Source: Dysosmobacter segnis
GTDB lineage: Bacteria; Bacillota; Clostridia; Oscillospirales; Oscillospiraceae
Length of the DNA stretch: 64,000 nucleotides
NCBI RefSeq assembly: GCF_014297285.1
Contig: NZ_JACOQI010000002.1
Coordinates: 248,001-312,000 of the forward strand
Reading direction: 5' to 3'
Shown here: positions 8,758 to 16,146 of the stretch, in pieces
Numbering within the stretch: position 1 is the first letter of the stretch
Layout: each line of letters opens with the position of its first letter
The notes under the pieces: generated by a model
Databases searched by the model: none
Told to the model about the DNA's origin: nothing
Seen by the model: only the letters and a program-made list of their open reading frames with translations
Position numbers and translations under genes: made by a program

Positions 8758-8864
8758 ATGCGGGCAAGGATTTACACCTTGCATGATAGCACCCCTTGCA
8801 GAGCAAGATACTTCCACGTCTACCTTCCCAATCGCCCACAGCGTCTACCTATTCCGCCACCGCA
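8758..8864 (-). tRNA. Degenerate or interrupted tRNA-Leu-like gene
   Basis: The 5' half has a Leu-type D arm (GGCGGAATAGGTAGACGC) and the 3' half has a CAAGG/CCTTG T stem. The T loop is TGTAAAT instead of TTC-type, no CCA is encoded, and no normal anticodon arm can be drawn; CTTGC-TCT-GCAAG has a 3-base loop. The 107-base length suggests an insertion or decay. Confidence 0.35.
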
Positions 8865-8874
8865 TTTATTTTAT

Positions 8875-8965
8875 TGGCTGGGGTAGCAGGACTCGAACCT
8901 GCGGTCGAGGGTAAACCTCTTGTCGGAGTCAAAGTCCGATGCCTTACCAGCTTGGCGATACCCCA
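8875..8965 (-). tRNA. tRNA-Gln(TTG) with an unusual long variable arm
   Basis: Acceptor TGGGGTA/TACCCCA typical of Gln, anticodon stem TCGGA/TCCGA, loop CTTTGAC (TTG), T loop TTCGAGT, encoded CCA. The variable region is about 20 nt and holds a GAGG/CCTC hairpin, as in Ser or Leu tRNAs. Gln tRNAs are normally type I, so this is odd. Confidence 0.85.
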
Positions 8966-8968
8966 ATA

Positions 8969-9042
8969 TGGAGATACCGATAGGATTTGAACCTATGATC
9001 CTGGGGTTGCAGCCCAGAGCCTTGCCACTTGGCTACGGTATC
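8969..9042 (-). tRNA. tRNA-Cys(GCA)
   Basis: Acceptor GATACCG/CGGTATC, anticodon stem CTGGG/CCCAG, loop CTGCAAC (GCA), discriminator T as in Cys tRNAs, T loop TTCAAAT, encoded CCA. Confidence 0.92.
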
Positions 9043-9146
9043 ATAAGCTGACTTCAGCGGTAATGGATGTCAGCCCCATTGATTAACGCCCCACTCATAA
9101 GGCCACCGCTATTTATAATATCGTTTCGCCCAAAATGGGAGAGCTG

Positions 9147-9223
9147 TGGTGGCAGTAGCAGGACTCGAACCTGCGTCTTACGACGTATGAGGTCGTGCTG
9201 GAGCCATCTCCAGTCATACTGCC
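9147..9223 (-). tRNA. tRNA-Met(CAT), elongator or Ile2 type
   Basis: Acceptor GGCAGTA/TACTGCC, anticodon loop CTCATAC (CAT), encoded CCA. The D arm is unusually stable (CTGGAG/CTCCAG). There is no GGG/CCC anticodon stem, so it is not a typical initiator. If C34 is lysidinylated by host TilS it would read AUA. Confidence 0.82.
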
Positions 9224-9356
9224 ATATACGGTTTGCGTGGCTCACATCACTTGTACTTCGTGATTGCAACCCTCTCATCCCAGTACTGGCACTGGGTCGA
9301 GTGACCATCAAAACCGAAAAAATGGTGCGGGGCTGTGATTTAATGCAGATACGCCT

Positions 9357-9443
9357 TGGTGCCGAAGGTGGGACTTGAACCCACACGGTATCGCTACCAG
9401 AGGATTTTGAGTCCTCCGCGTCTGCCGATTCCACCACTCCGGC
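9357..9443 (-). tRNA. tRNA-Leu(CAA)
   Basis: Type II tRNA with acceptor GCCGGAG/CTTCGGC, anticodon loop CTCAAAA (CAA), a long variable arm, T loop TTCAAGT, encoded CCA. The 130 bases between this gene and tRNA-Met hold no recognised gene. Confidence 0.91.
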
Positions 9444-9446
9444 ATA

Positions 9447-9521
9447 TGGAGCGAGTGACGGGGATCGAACCCGCATCCCCGGCTTGGAAGGCCGGTGCCC
9501 TGGCCGTTGTGCTACACCCGC
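9447..9521 (-). tRNA. tRNA-Gly(TCC)
   Basis: Acceptor GCGGGTG/CACTCGC, anticodon stem CCGGC/GCCGG, loop CTTCCAA (TCC), discriminator T, encoded CCA. Confidence 0.92.
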
Positions 9522-9524
9522 ATA

Positions 9525-9600
9525 TGGTGTCCAGTGACGGGATCGAACCGCCGACCCTTTGCTTGTAGGGCAAATGCTCTCCCAGCTGAGCTAACCGGAC
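9525..9600 (-). tRNA. tRNA-Val(TAC)
   Basis: Acceptor GTCCGGT/ACTGGAC, anticodon loop CCTACAA (TAC), T loop TTCGATC, encoded CCA. The 160 bases before tRNA-Met(9764) show no gene. Confidence 0.91.
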
Positions 9601-9763
9601 AGATCGGCTTACTCACACCGTAAGCCATGGTGCCGGCTCGTACTTCGCCTGCCGGATTGCGCCGGTTTTACTCCCAAAACCTTGTAAAAGTCATCACTGC
9701 CAGATGTGAAGGTTTCTATTTCCCATTCGGTTTACAGTCTCCGCTCTGTTCGTGGGACGGGCA

Positions 9764-9838
9764 TGGTTGCGGGGGCAGGACTCGAACCTGCGACCACCAG
9801 CTTATGAGGCTGGTAAGCTACCACTGCTACACCCCGCA
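9764..9838 (-). tRNA. tRNA-Met(CAT) with initiator-like acceptor
   Basis: Acceptor TGCGGGG/CCCCGCA and A73 resemble bacterial initiator tRNA, and the loop is CTCATAA. The anticodon stem is CCAGC/GCTGG, lacking the three G-C pairs required by initiators, and position 1-72 is a T-A pair. I therefore call it Met(CAT) without deciding its role. Confidence 0.83.
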
Positions 9839-9841
9839 ATA

Positions 9842-9917
9842 TGGCTGACCCGGCAGGACTCGAACCTGCGACCATCTGATTAACAGTCAGACGCTCTACC
9901 ATCTGAGCTACGGGCCA
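9842..9917 (-). tRNA. tRNA-Asn(GTT)
   Basis: Acceptor TGGCCCG/CGGGTCA, anticodon stem TCTGA/TCAGA, loop CTGTTAA (GTT), discriminator G, encoded CCA. This is an intact Asn gene; a second Asn gene at 49321 is interrupted. Confidence 0.92.
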
Positions 9918-9929
9918 ATATAGATCTAC

Positions 9930-10035
9930 GAGACGCATTCTTAACGACACCACATTTGTTCGGCATATGCTTAGTTAAAGGCGATGATTTTTCTATTTCA
10001 AGTAGAATTGTTTTCAAAATTGCTGTTAGCGTCTC
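9930..10035 (-). ncRNA. TAACAGCAA helix-loop motif, open form, copy 2
   Basis: On the minus strand GAGACGC is followed by TAACAGCAA, then a 5-bp hairpin TTCTA-CTTGAAA-TAGAA whose 7-nt loop looks like a Ser(TGA) anticodon loop, and finally AAT-GCGTCTC pairing with the start. It lies between tRNA-Pro and tRNA-Asn. It shares its core with seven other copies in this window. Confidence 0.6.
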
Positions 10036-10042
10036 AAAATAC

Positions 10043-10099
10043 GGAACACGGTTGTTCTTTTTCCCATAAAAAGTTTTTGAAAGTTGCTGTACGTGCCCC
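10043..10099 (-). ncRNA. TAACAGCAA helix-loop motif, open form, copy 1
   Basis: GGGGCACG...CGTGTTCC helix (two wobbles) encloses TACAGCAAC and a hairpin CTTTT-TATGGGA-AAAAG with a 7-nt loop resembling a Pro(TGG) anticodon loop. It sits directly 3' of tRNA-Pro on the same strand. The helix sequence differs from other copies but keeps pairing. Confidence 0.55.
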
Positions 10100-10104
10100 A
10101 AAAA

Positions 10105-10179
10105 TGGTAGAAGATGCCGGACTCGAACCGTTCTTCCTGCTCCCTGGGCAGGCGTGCTACCGTTATCACTACATCCTCT
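10105..10179 (-). tRNA. tRNA-Pro(AGG), atypical loop
   Basis: Acceptor AGAGGAT/ATCTTCT, anticodon stem CCTGC/GCAGG, loop CCAGGGA (AGG), T loop TTCGAGT, encoded CCA. The loop has C at position 33 instead of the near-universal T, and A34 is rare in bacteria. Confidence 0.82.
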
Positions 10180-10184
10180 ATATA

Positions 10185-10613
10185 TGGTGGAGCCGAGGGG
10201 AATCGAACCCCTGTCCGAAATCCCTACATGAATAAAACAGTCTTACGCAATAGACAACACTTTATCAATTCGCCTCAAACTGAGACGGGCGGATCAGCAG
10301 TTGTCACTCCGCGCCCAAGGCGCATCGGTTAGATGCACCTCCACCACCTTGTTTCTTTTCACAGTGACAAGGAAAACTGCAATACTCTGACCGAATCTTT
10401 GACCTCAGATGTTTACCCGGTCAGTGGGTACATCGTTTTGGAATCCAGCCGTCATCAGGCGGCAATTCCCTTTGCTGCAAGAGCAGCGGAAAAAGCGGGA
10501 TGGATCATTACAACAGTCGTATCGTTGTCATTTCATTTTTGTTTAAGCCTTGAGGCGGTCTTCTACCTGCGAGTCTTACTCTCTCAGAACCCCGTCGAAC
10601 CCATTACGGCCCC
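10185..10613 (-). ncRNA. ssrA: tmRNA (ssrA)
   Basis: The 5' end GGGGCCGTAATGGGTTCGAC and the 3' end with GGGGTTCGATTCCCC and CGGCTCC-ACCA pair as the tRNA-like domain of tmRNA; acceptor GGGGCCG/CGGCTCC has one wobble. The length, 429 nt, is slightly above the usual 350-400. A tag frame NDNDTTVVMIHPAFSAALAA continuing KGIAA and ending at tandem TGA TGA is visible on the minus strand. It ends in Ala-Ala like known degradation tags, but the resume codon cannot be fixed here. tmRNA rescues stalled ribosomes; phage copies are known but uncommon. Confidence 0.9.
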
Positions 10614-10817
10614 ATATGAAATTGTCAAGGTGTACCGGTTCGGGCGTAGGCGCTGCCCGACCACGTTCCCCAATCCCTGCATATCTCAGACGTCGAATCT
10701 TATCGGCGCGTGGAAGGGGAAGTCTTGCAGTTCATAGAGAAAGATATGTGCCACAGCCGTATCTCCCGCCTTGTCATCGGCATTCGGTCAAAATACCATT
10801 CCTGTGGCGAATGGGAC

Positions 10818-10893
10818 TGGTCGGGACAAAAAGGATCGAACTTTTGACCTCACGATTATCAATCGTGTGCTCTACCAACTGAGCTATATCCCG
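10818..10893 (-). tRNA. tRNA-Ile(GAT)
   Basis: Acceptor CGGGATA/TGTCCCG, anticodon stem CACGA/TCGTG, loop TTGATAA (GAT), encoded CCA. The 204 bases between it and tmRNA hold no recognised gene. A 10-bp perfect hairpin (TTACGGCAGA/TCTGCCGTAA) lies just upstream at 10896-10919. Confidence 0.91.
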
Positions 10894-11030
10894 ATATTAC
10901 GGCAGATGCGTCTGCCGTAATAGCTGTACGTCCGAAAAACCTCGTCTGCAGCCGATAGGCTTTTGGCTGAGATAGCAGTAAAAGTAATGAGCTGAACCGC
11001 ACAAACGCCAACTTAGCCAATACAGCATAG

Positions 11031-11106
11031 TGGTGGAACCAGGGAGGATCGAACTCCCGACCCCCTGCTTGCAAGGCAGGCGCTCTCCCAGCTGAGCTAT
11101 GGCCCC
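11031..11106 (-). tRNA. tRNA-Ala(TGC), first gene of the array
   Basis: Acceptor GGGGCCA/TGGTTCC (two wobbles), anticodon stem CCTGC/GCAGG, loop CTTGCAA (TGC), encoded CCA. A CGCCCC/GGGGCG hairpin lies between the promoter and this gene. Confidence 0.91.
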
Positions 11107-11142
11107 ATATGTCCGCCCCCTAATAAGGGGCGGCGCTGTTTT

Positions 11143-11216
11143 CGTTGATTTTCTTTGTTGCTATGGTCATATGATACCATAGGCATTTCTGGATGTCAAT
11201 AGCTACAAAGAAAATT
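11143..11216 (-). promoter_or_regulatory. tRNA-array promoter bracketed by two operator-like elements
   Basis: Minus-strand sigma-A type promoter: TTGACA (11194-11199), 17-bp spacer, TATCAT (11171-11176). TAGCAACAAAGAAAATC (11147-11163) lies just downstream, and an inverted copy, TAGCTACAAAGAAAATT (11200-11216), abuts the -35. The same two-site arrangement occurs at other promoters here and suggests repression by looping. Confidence 0.75.
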
Positions 11217-11233
11217 ATTTTATATTTTTTGTG

Positions 11234-11524
11234 TCACTGCTGCGAGTCTGTACCGGCGCGAACATCCTCTTTCAGGCTGTTACTGGCTCGGAACGTGGGC
11301 ACCTTGCTATCGCTCGATACCCGCATCTCCCCGGTGGAGATGTTTTTGCTATTGCGGCCTTTTCTGGTTTTCACCTCAAAGGTTCCGAAACCTCTGAGCT
11401 GTACCTGCTCCCCGCGAACCAGCGCGTCTCTGATGATTTGGAGCACTTCGTCCACCACATCATTGGCCTGATTCTTGTAGTAGCCTTTCTCGCACAGAGC
11501 GGACACGATATCGGCCTTAACCAT
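11234..11524 (-). CDS. HU/IHF-family DNA-binding protein (YonN-like)
   Basis: 96 residues with the HU fold signature: an N-terminal helix pair MVKADIVSALCEKGYYKNQA, then VQLRGFGTFEVKTRKGRN and a beta-arm region ending in VPTFRASNSLKEDV. It would bend and compact DNA. SPbeta encodes an HU homologue (YonN) beside its YonK and YonO genes. The same trio lies here within 5 kb, although two genes separate HU from YonK. The GTGGGACAATGG start region has a GAGTGGG ribosome site. Confidence 0.92.
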   Translation of the reverse strand: MVKADIVSALCEKGYYKNQANDVVDEVLQIIRDALVRGEQVQLRGFGTFEVKTRKGRNSKNISTGEMRVSSDSKVPTFRASNSLKEDVRAGTDSQQ

Positions 11525-11535
11525 TGTCCCACTCC

Positions 11536-12780
11536 TTAATTCAATTTGATCTGATAGCAGGCATCCGCACCTACTCCGGGGCGGAAAACCATCATCAGCT
11601 GTGCCGGAGTCGAATAGAGCCGTTTTCCGTTAGCATAATCATCCGTACCGCACAAGCAGGGTGCGATCATACTCTCGATTCCCAACTCTTCAAACTCCTC
11701 TTTATGGTGCTTATCGGCCAACACCACATAGTCAATATCGCTGGAATACTTCTTGGCAAACAGCGTGTGCAGCGTCTTTCCGGCATTCTTCACGTTGTCC
11801 AAGTCGCCATGGGCGGCACAAATGTTATACCCGCATACGGAGAAGTACAAAAACTCGTAATACTCCGATTCCGGGAAAACGATATCGCCGCGATCATGAA
11901 GCCGCTGCTCAAGCCACCAGGGGATCAGCCGCTCCATGTTATCCGCATGAATACTGTCGTTTTTATTTTGAACGGTTCTCAAATGATTTCCGTAGGTCGC
12001 GTGAACTACTGTCTGCTCAACCTCGTCGGCCAAAACACTGATCGCCTGTGCCATAATTTCTGACACCTGCATGATCTGGTCACACGTCAGCTCCTCAGAG
12101 GCAACACGCGCACTGGTGTGTATTGAACCATGAGCCGCGTCGCCCAACAACACGACATGAAGTCTCTGGCATTTATTCAGCCTGATACGCTCAACTGCTC
12201 GCTCAATCAGCCGTTCCACACGATAACGGCATACCTGAGTATTATACTGCTCCCAGATATTGTCCGTCACCATACCGTAATGCCAGTCGGCAAACACAAG
12301 AACAGCCTCAGCATCGCCAAGGAACATACAAAAGTCGTCCGGTTTATTAACCGATAGCGGCAAAAACTCATTCAGATTCTGAGCAGCCTCAACGAGCCGA
12401 TCTTCCAGATTTTCCTCACGACCCATCCGATCGACCATCTTATTGAACTCGCGGCGCTGGTCGTAGAAGCGTTTGGCCTCTTTACGCATCTCCGCAATTT
12501 TACAGTTCAGCTCTCCCATATAATCGTCCTGGCCGGGATTACCCTGAGCGGCATACTTTTTCTTGAAATACTGCGCAACAGCATAGCCGGAGTATGGCGT
12601 TACAGATGCCGCCTTTCTCAAACTATCCCGATGGCATTCGATGCCAGTTGCTTCAACGATGTCTTCCCAGTCCAGATCGTCGGGCTTCTGTTCGACTTTG
12701 ATTTCGATTAGGCGAAGACCATATTCATATGTATCCTCACCTTCTCTGCGTTCATACTTTGGATTCACGAATGTCTTCAC
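11536..12780 (-). CDS. Metallophosphoesterase (calcineurin-like)
   Basis: 414 residues. Metal-binding motifs in order: FADWHYG (about 150), LLGDAAHG (about 196), ATYGNH (about 247), and AAHGDLDNV plus ADKHHKEE (about 300-335), which is the DxH...GD...GNH...H...HxH pattern of calcineurin-type phosphoesterases. The N-terminal 140 residues are helical and may bind DNA. The substrate is unknown; DNA-end processing or repair is a usual suggestion for phage members. It overlaps the next small gene by 4 bases. Confidence 0.85.
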   Translation of the reverse strand: MKTFVNPKYERREGEDTYEYGLRLIEIKVEQKPDDLDWEDIVEATGIECHRDSLRKAASVTPYSGYAVAQYFKKKYAAQGNPGQDDYMGELNCKIAEMRKEAKRFYDQRREFNKMVDRMGREENLEDRLVEAAQNLNEFLPLSVNKPDDFCMFLGDAEAVLVFADWHYGMVTDNIWEQYNTQVCRYRVERLIERAVERIRLNKCQRLHVVLLGDAAHGSIHTSARVASEELTCDQIMQVSEIMAQAISVLADEVEQTVVHATYGNHLRTVQNKNDSIHADNMERLIPWWLEQRLHDRGDIVFPESEYYEFLYFSVCGYNICAAHGDLDNVKNAGKTLHTLFAKKYSSDIDYVVLADKHHKEEFEELGIESMIAPCLCGTDDYANGKRLYSTPAQLMMVFRPGVGADACYQIKLN

Positions 12781-12968
12781 CCCTCTTCTGCCGGCAGAAG
12801 CGTACTCTGCCTGATTTCAATTTCAATGTTTGGTACGCCGGCCCAACGCTCCAAGATCTCCTTGATATCGTAAGTCCGAGCACCATTCACGTCATACTCC
12901 GTCAGCGTCATATCGGAGCAGTCGATTGTTGCGTGAGAATATACCTCACGCTGCTCCCGCACTGCCAT
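12777..12968 (-). CDS. YonK-like small protein
   Basis: 63 residues. The segment MTLTEYDVNGARTYDIKEIL...NIEIEIRQSTLLP aligns by eye with SPbeta YonK (pattern MEVTE...YTYDFKEIL...VSITVKEENELP), including the length. YonK's function is not known to me. Its presence near an HU gene and a YonO-type polym­erase matches the SPbeta arrangement. Confidence 0.7.
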   Translation of the reverse strand: MAVREQREVYSHATIDCSDMTLTEYDVNGARTYDIKEILERWAGVPNIEIEIRQSTLLPAEEG

Positions 12969-13175
12969 TTACTTGTGCTCCTCGATCACGTTCATACAAC
13001 GAATTTCGTTCAGCTTTGCAAGCAGCTCAGGGGATTCGACGCAGAAATAATGACCTCTCTTCGAGTCCTGCTTCATCGTCCGAGGATAACAGTAGTAGTG
13101 GGGATACTTATGCGGAGGAAATGCTTTGACCAGCAGATCTTTTTCTGTCTTGTTAATAGGAACCACGAGAACCAT
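12969..13175 (-). CDS. Small hypothetical protein upstream of YonK-like gene
   Basis: 68 residues (MVLVVPINKTEKDLL...), rich in Tyr, Pro and Lys in the middle (FPPHKYPHYYCYPRTMKQ). There is no known motif. It abuts the YonK-like gene, and an AAAAGGATGG-type ribosome site precedes the ATG. Probably part of the same transcript as the polymerase gene upstream. Confidence 0.6.
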   Translation of the reverse strand: MVLVVPINKTEKDLLVKAFPPHKYPHYYCYPRTMKQDSKRGHYFCVESPELLAKLNEIRCMNVIEEHK

Positions 13176-13192
13176 CCTTTTCTAATAAATTT

Positions 13193-13262
13193 GAGGGTAC
13201 TCCCTCAAAATTACACCAAATTTAGGACTTGGGAACTCCCGACAACAAACGGGAGTTCCCAA
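13193..13262 (-). repeat. Two inverted repeats downstream of the RNA polymerase gene
   Basis: A perfect 13-bp inverted repeat TTGGGAACTCCCG/CGGGAGTTCCCAA at 13229-13262, and a short GAGGG-TACT-CCCTC palindrome at 13193-13206. Neither has a clear T-run, so they may be processing sites, operators or weak terminators. Confidence 0.6.
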
Positions 13263-13320
13263 CGTGGTTTCAGAATTATTCGACCAACAAACCCGAAAAA
13301 CTGTATAAAATTGTGAAAAT

Positions 13321-16143
13321 TCAACAGTTGTCGGACGTTGTTTTTGGGCATATTACCGTTTCTCTACGGAAATGGAACCCATAAATTTCCACATCCCACG
13401 GGCCGTCAGAAACCTCGGTCAACGTTGAAATGGGTGTCCGGCTCTGCTCAATCAAGTCCAAAAAACACTGATTAGGTGCCGAAAACAACGTATAAAACAA
13501 GGTGCGTGAGATATCTTTATTCTGAGGCTCCTCAATGGCGAGCATCAACCGATATGCAGTATGAGGACTGATCCGCAGTGACTTAATATAGTTGATATAC
13601 TCCTGCCGAATCTCATGTACCAGGATTGCCTTACCGTAGTTATCCAGGTTTTCGTCTGTTCCATCCCAAACCGCCCGGATCTTAGATCTCATATCCCTGA
13701 CAAACCCCAAGATCCGTTCGACCTGTGAATAGCTCACAGATTTTTGCAGATAAGCGTCGTTTACCAACAGTTCAGAAAACGGGATGAACGACGTATAAGC
13801 ATAGCTTGTACGGTAAGAGTTCAGACTGTGCTGCAAAAAATCCATCGTCGTATTGTGGAAACGATAGTTTTTTCCCACACTGTCATAGTAGCCCTTCATG
13901 CGGGCGATCTTCCCGAAAAAGTTGGGCTTTACTTGCCGGCCATCATCGTCGCGTATCTCATATTTTTTTCTCAACCGTTTGATTTCCGCAACACTGTCTA
14001 CGGCATATTCTCGCTTCGCCTTATCAATCTCGATGTTACTCAAAACGTCCAGCTGGGCGATCTCGCAGTAAAGCTCCTCATACTCGGAAAAATCTGCTCC
14101 GCTGTTCAGCGCGTCCCATAGCTTCGTATTCAGCTCTTGGGAGAGGTTTACGATCTCACCGATTTTATTGACCGATGTTTTGATATCCAGATCAGACTGA
14201 TCTGATTTGGTATAATGACGCACGATTTTCTTAGCGTCTACCATGCTGGTCGGGACGAGGAATTTGTGATAGTTCTGTTCTGCGGCCCGAATAAGGATAG
14301 CGTTATTCGTCAGCAACATGGTATCAGAGTCAAAGTCTGCACCGGATAACCGGAAAAGAATATTCTCACCGATACTGTTAACACACACGATCTCTCGCGT
14401 GGTATTGACGTACTGCCGAATCTCCTCGTTGTCCGTATTCCTCGCCAGGAGTACATTTCCCATCGTCACATGGGGGCTGCGCGATCCGAGAATACTCTGA
14501 TCAAAAGCAAACTGTTGGCAAAAAACATTGCCTACTCCGATTTTACTCTCACCATCAAATTGCCCAATCGCAGAGTAGAGCATTTCGATAGGGTTTCCCA
14601 GCAGAGTTGAATAGTTCCCTTCTACAAGGATGTGTCCACGGGCCAGCTCTTTTTTGAACGACTTCGATACGTCGGTTTTGAAGTTGTGGTACAGCTTCGT
14701 TTGAGAAAACTTATCTGTGACGCCCAACATCTGATATACCACATCGTTCGTCGTCGTAATTCCGTCGCTGTCGATCTCCTCATCCCCGCCCATATATTTG
14801 ATATGGTACCGCAGCACCGCAGGATCTGTCTGGATCATGCGCAGATAATCCAACGACGGTTTTACCAACTGGTCAACATCATCTTGCGAAAGCTGAAGAG
14901 TATTCAAAAGCTGGTAATGGATCTGCACCATGCGGCCATCAAAGAAATGCGTCGGCTTCTCATGCTTCACGACACCAAAGTTACCGTCTTCGTCCAGCAA
15001 TCTCAGCCACTGTTCCAGAGTTCCAAACTTCACGTACTTAATACTACTGGGCGTAGTAATGACCTTGATATCGCTGATATCCTGCGCCAGCGTGAAACCG
15101 GAAAGCTGGGATACGTCAGTAATGCCACGATCGGCAAAGAACTTCTGGATATTGGTATTAAAACAGGCCGATTTGAAAAACCGGTTCCGCAGAAGGATCA
15201 TACCGTAATCCTGCCATTCGCCCATAGCACTTTTGTCAATGAGGGACTGTCCGTCCCAAATACTGTTCTCGATCTCAACCTCTTCCGGCTTTGAAGTAAG
15301 CCAGTTATCGCTACCAATCCTTGTCGCCACAACGCGATCTTTGAACACACTCTTATAGTCGTCGATTACCAAGAAGTTCTCGGGCCGCAGCGGAATAGTA
15401 CCGACGATGCTACTCAGAGTAAGGGCGATATAGGCTTCCAGAGCGGCCAGATCAATCTCCTGACCCTCTTTCACTTTCAGCCCACAAAGCTCCCACTTGT
15501 GCATTCTTGGATACAGCTGCTCATCAATGAACAGGCACTTTCCAATTCGGCTGCTTCCGCTTGAACGCTTGAACCTACGGAACACAATACCATCGCACGT
15601 GAATCCGTCCTGATAAAGACGATTCCGAAGCTGGGCTACGGTAAGAAGTACCTTCATGGTTTTCCCAAGCCGATACATTCCATTATCAAAAACGAACAGA
15701 TCCCCCAGCTCCTGGGGAGAGGCCGGATTTTCGACGGGAGATCCTACCCGTACAGCAATCAGCTCCCCATCCTTGATACAAATATTGTCGGTAAGCTGCA
15801 CATCCTGCGGCAGATAGCCATACTTGATGTAGGTGTTGTCAAAGAAGCGGTTGAACTCCTTGACGCTGTACTTGAACGTGACATTGATCACGCGCCGGCA
15901 GTATTCCTTACCCCGCTTACTGAACGTGAAGTCCATGCGGCGGTATACCTTCTCATAAACTTCCCTCAGCTTTATCAGGTCGAGGCTATAATCCAAAGTG
16001 TTGACAAAACGTCTTGTATTGAACTGGTCGTTGTGGTCTGATCCAGCCAGCTTCACAGAATATTCCTTACTGTTCGGGCTTGAATAGTTCGCCAAGAACA
16101 AATCCTTGGCATCCACAGACACGATATAGACCGAGTTACCCAT
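13321..16143 (-). CDS. YonO-like single-subunit RNA polymerase (double-psi beta-barrel family)
   Basis: 940 residues. The key motif is GADFDSDTM with Asp at about 603, 605 and 607, corresponding to the metal-binding DxDGD of the beta-prime subunit, cellular RdRPs and YonO. About 60 residues before it lies RSPHVTMGNVLLARN, matching the R-x-P-x-x-x-x-x-G motif that precedes DxDGD in QDE-1/RDR-type enzymes. The Gly of DxDGD is replaced by Ser. SPbeta YonO is a DNA-dependent RNA polymerase needed for late genes, so a phage-specific transcription role is likely. No beta-like subunit is seen. Confidence 0.8.
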   Translation of the reverse strand: MGNSVYIVSVDAKDLFLANYSSPNSKEYSVKLAGSDHNDQFNTRRFVNTLDYSLDLIKLREVYEKVYRRMDFTFSKRGKEYCRRVINVTFKYSVKEFNRFFDNTYIKYGYLPQDVQLTDNICIKDGELIAVRVGSPVENPASPQELGDLFVFDNGMYRLGKTMKVLLTVAQLRNRLYQDGFTCDGIVFRRFKRSSGSSRIGKCLFIDEQLYPRMHKWELCGLKVKEGQEIDLAALEAYIALTLSSIVGTIPLRPENFLVIDDYKSVFKDRVVATRIGSDNWLTSKPEEVEIENSIWDGQSLIDKSAMGEWQDYGMILLRNRFFKSACFNTNIQKFFADRGITDVSQLSGFTLAQDISDIKVITTPSSIKYVKFGTLEQWLRLLDEDGNFGVVKHEKPTHFFDGRMVQIHYQLLNTLQLSQDDVDQLVKPSLDYLRMIQTDPAVLRYHIKYMGGDEEIDSDGITTTNDVVYQMLGVTDKFSQTKLYHNFKTDVSKSFKKELARGHILVEGNYSTLLGNPIEMLYSAIGQFDGESKIGVGNVFCQQFAFDQSILGSRSPHVTMGNVLLARNTDNEEIRQYVNTTREIVCVNSIGENILFRLSGADFDSDTMLLTNNAILIRAAEQNYHKFLVPTSMVDAKKIVRHYTKSDQSDLDIKTSVNKIGEIVNLSQELNTKLWDALNSGADFSEYEELYCEIAQLDVLSNIEIDKAKREYAVDSVAEIKRLRKKYEIRDDDGRQVKPNFFGKIARMKGYYDSVGKNYRFHNTTMDFLQHSLNSYRTSYAYTSFIPFSELLVNDAYLQKSVSYSQVERILGFVRDMRSKIRAVWDGTDENLDNYGKAILVHEIRQEYINYIKSLRISPHTAYRLMLAIEEPQNKDISRTLFYTLFSAPNQCFLDLIEQSRTPISTLTEVSDGPWDVEIYGFHFRRETVICPKTTSDNC

Positions 16144-16146
16144 GGC

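Noticed and set aside
9224..9356. Additional tRNA genes in array gaps (also 9601-9763 and 10614-10817)
   Set aside because: I looked for T-loop TTCRANY patterns and CCA ends and found ACCA-like ends without T arms; not supported.
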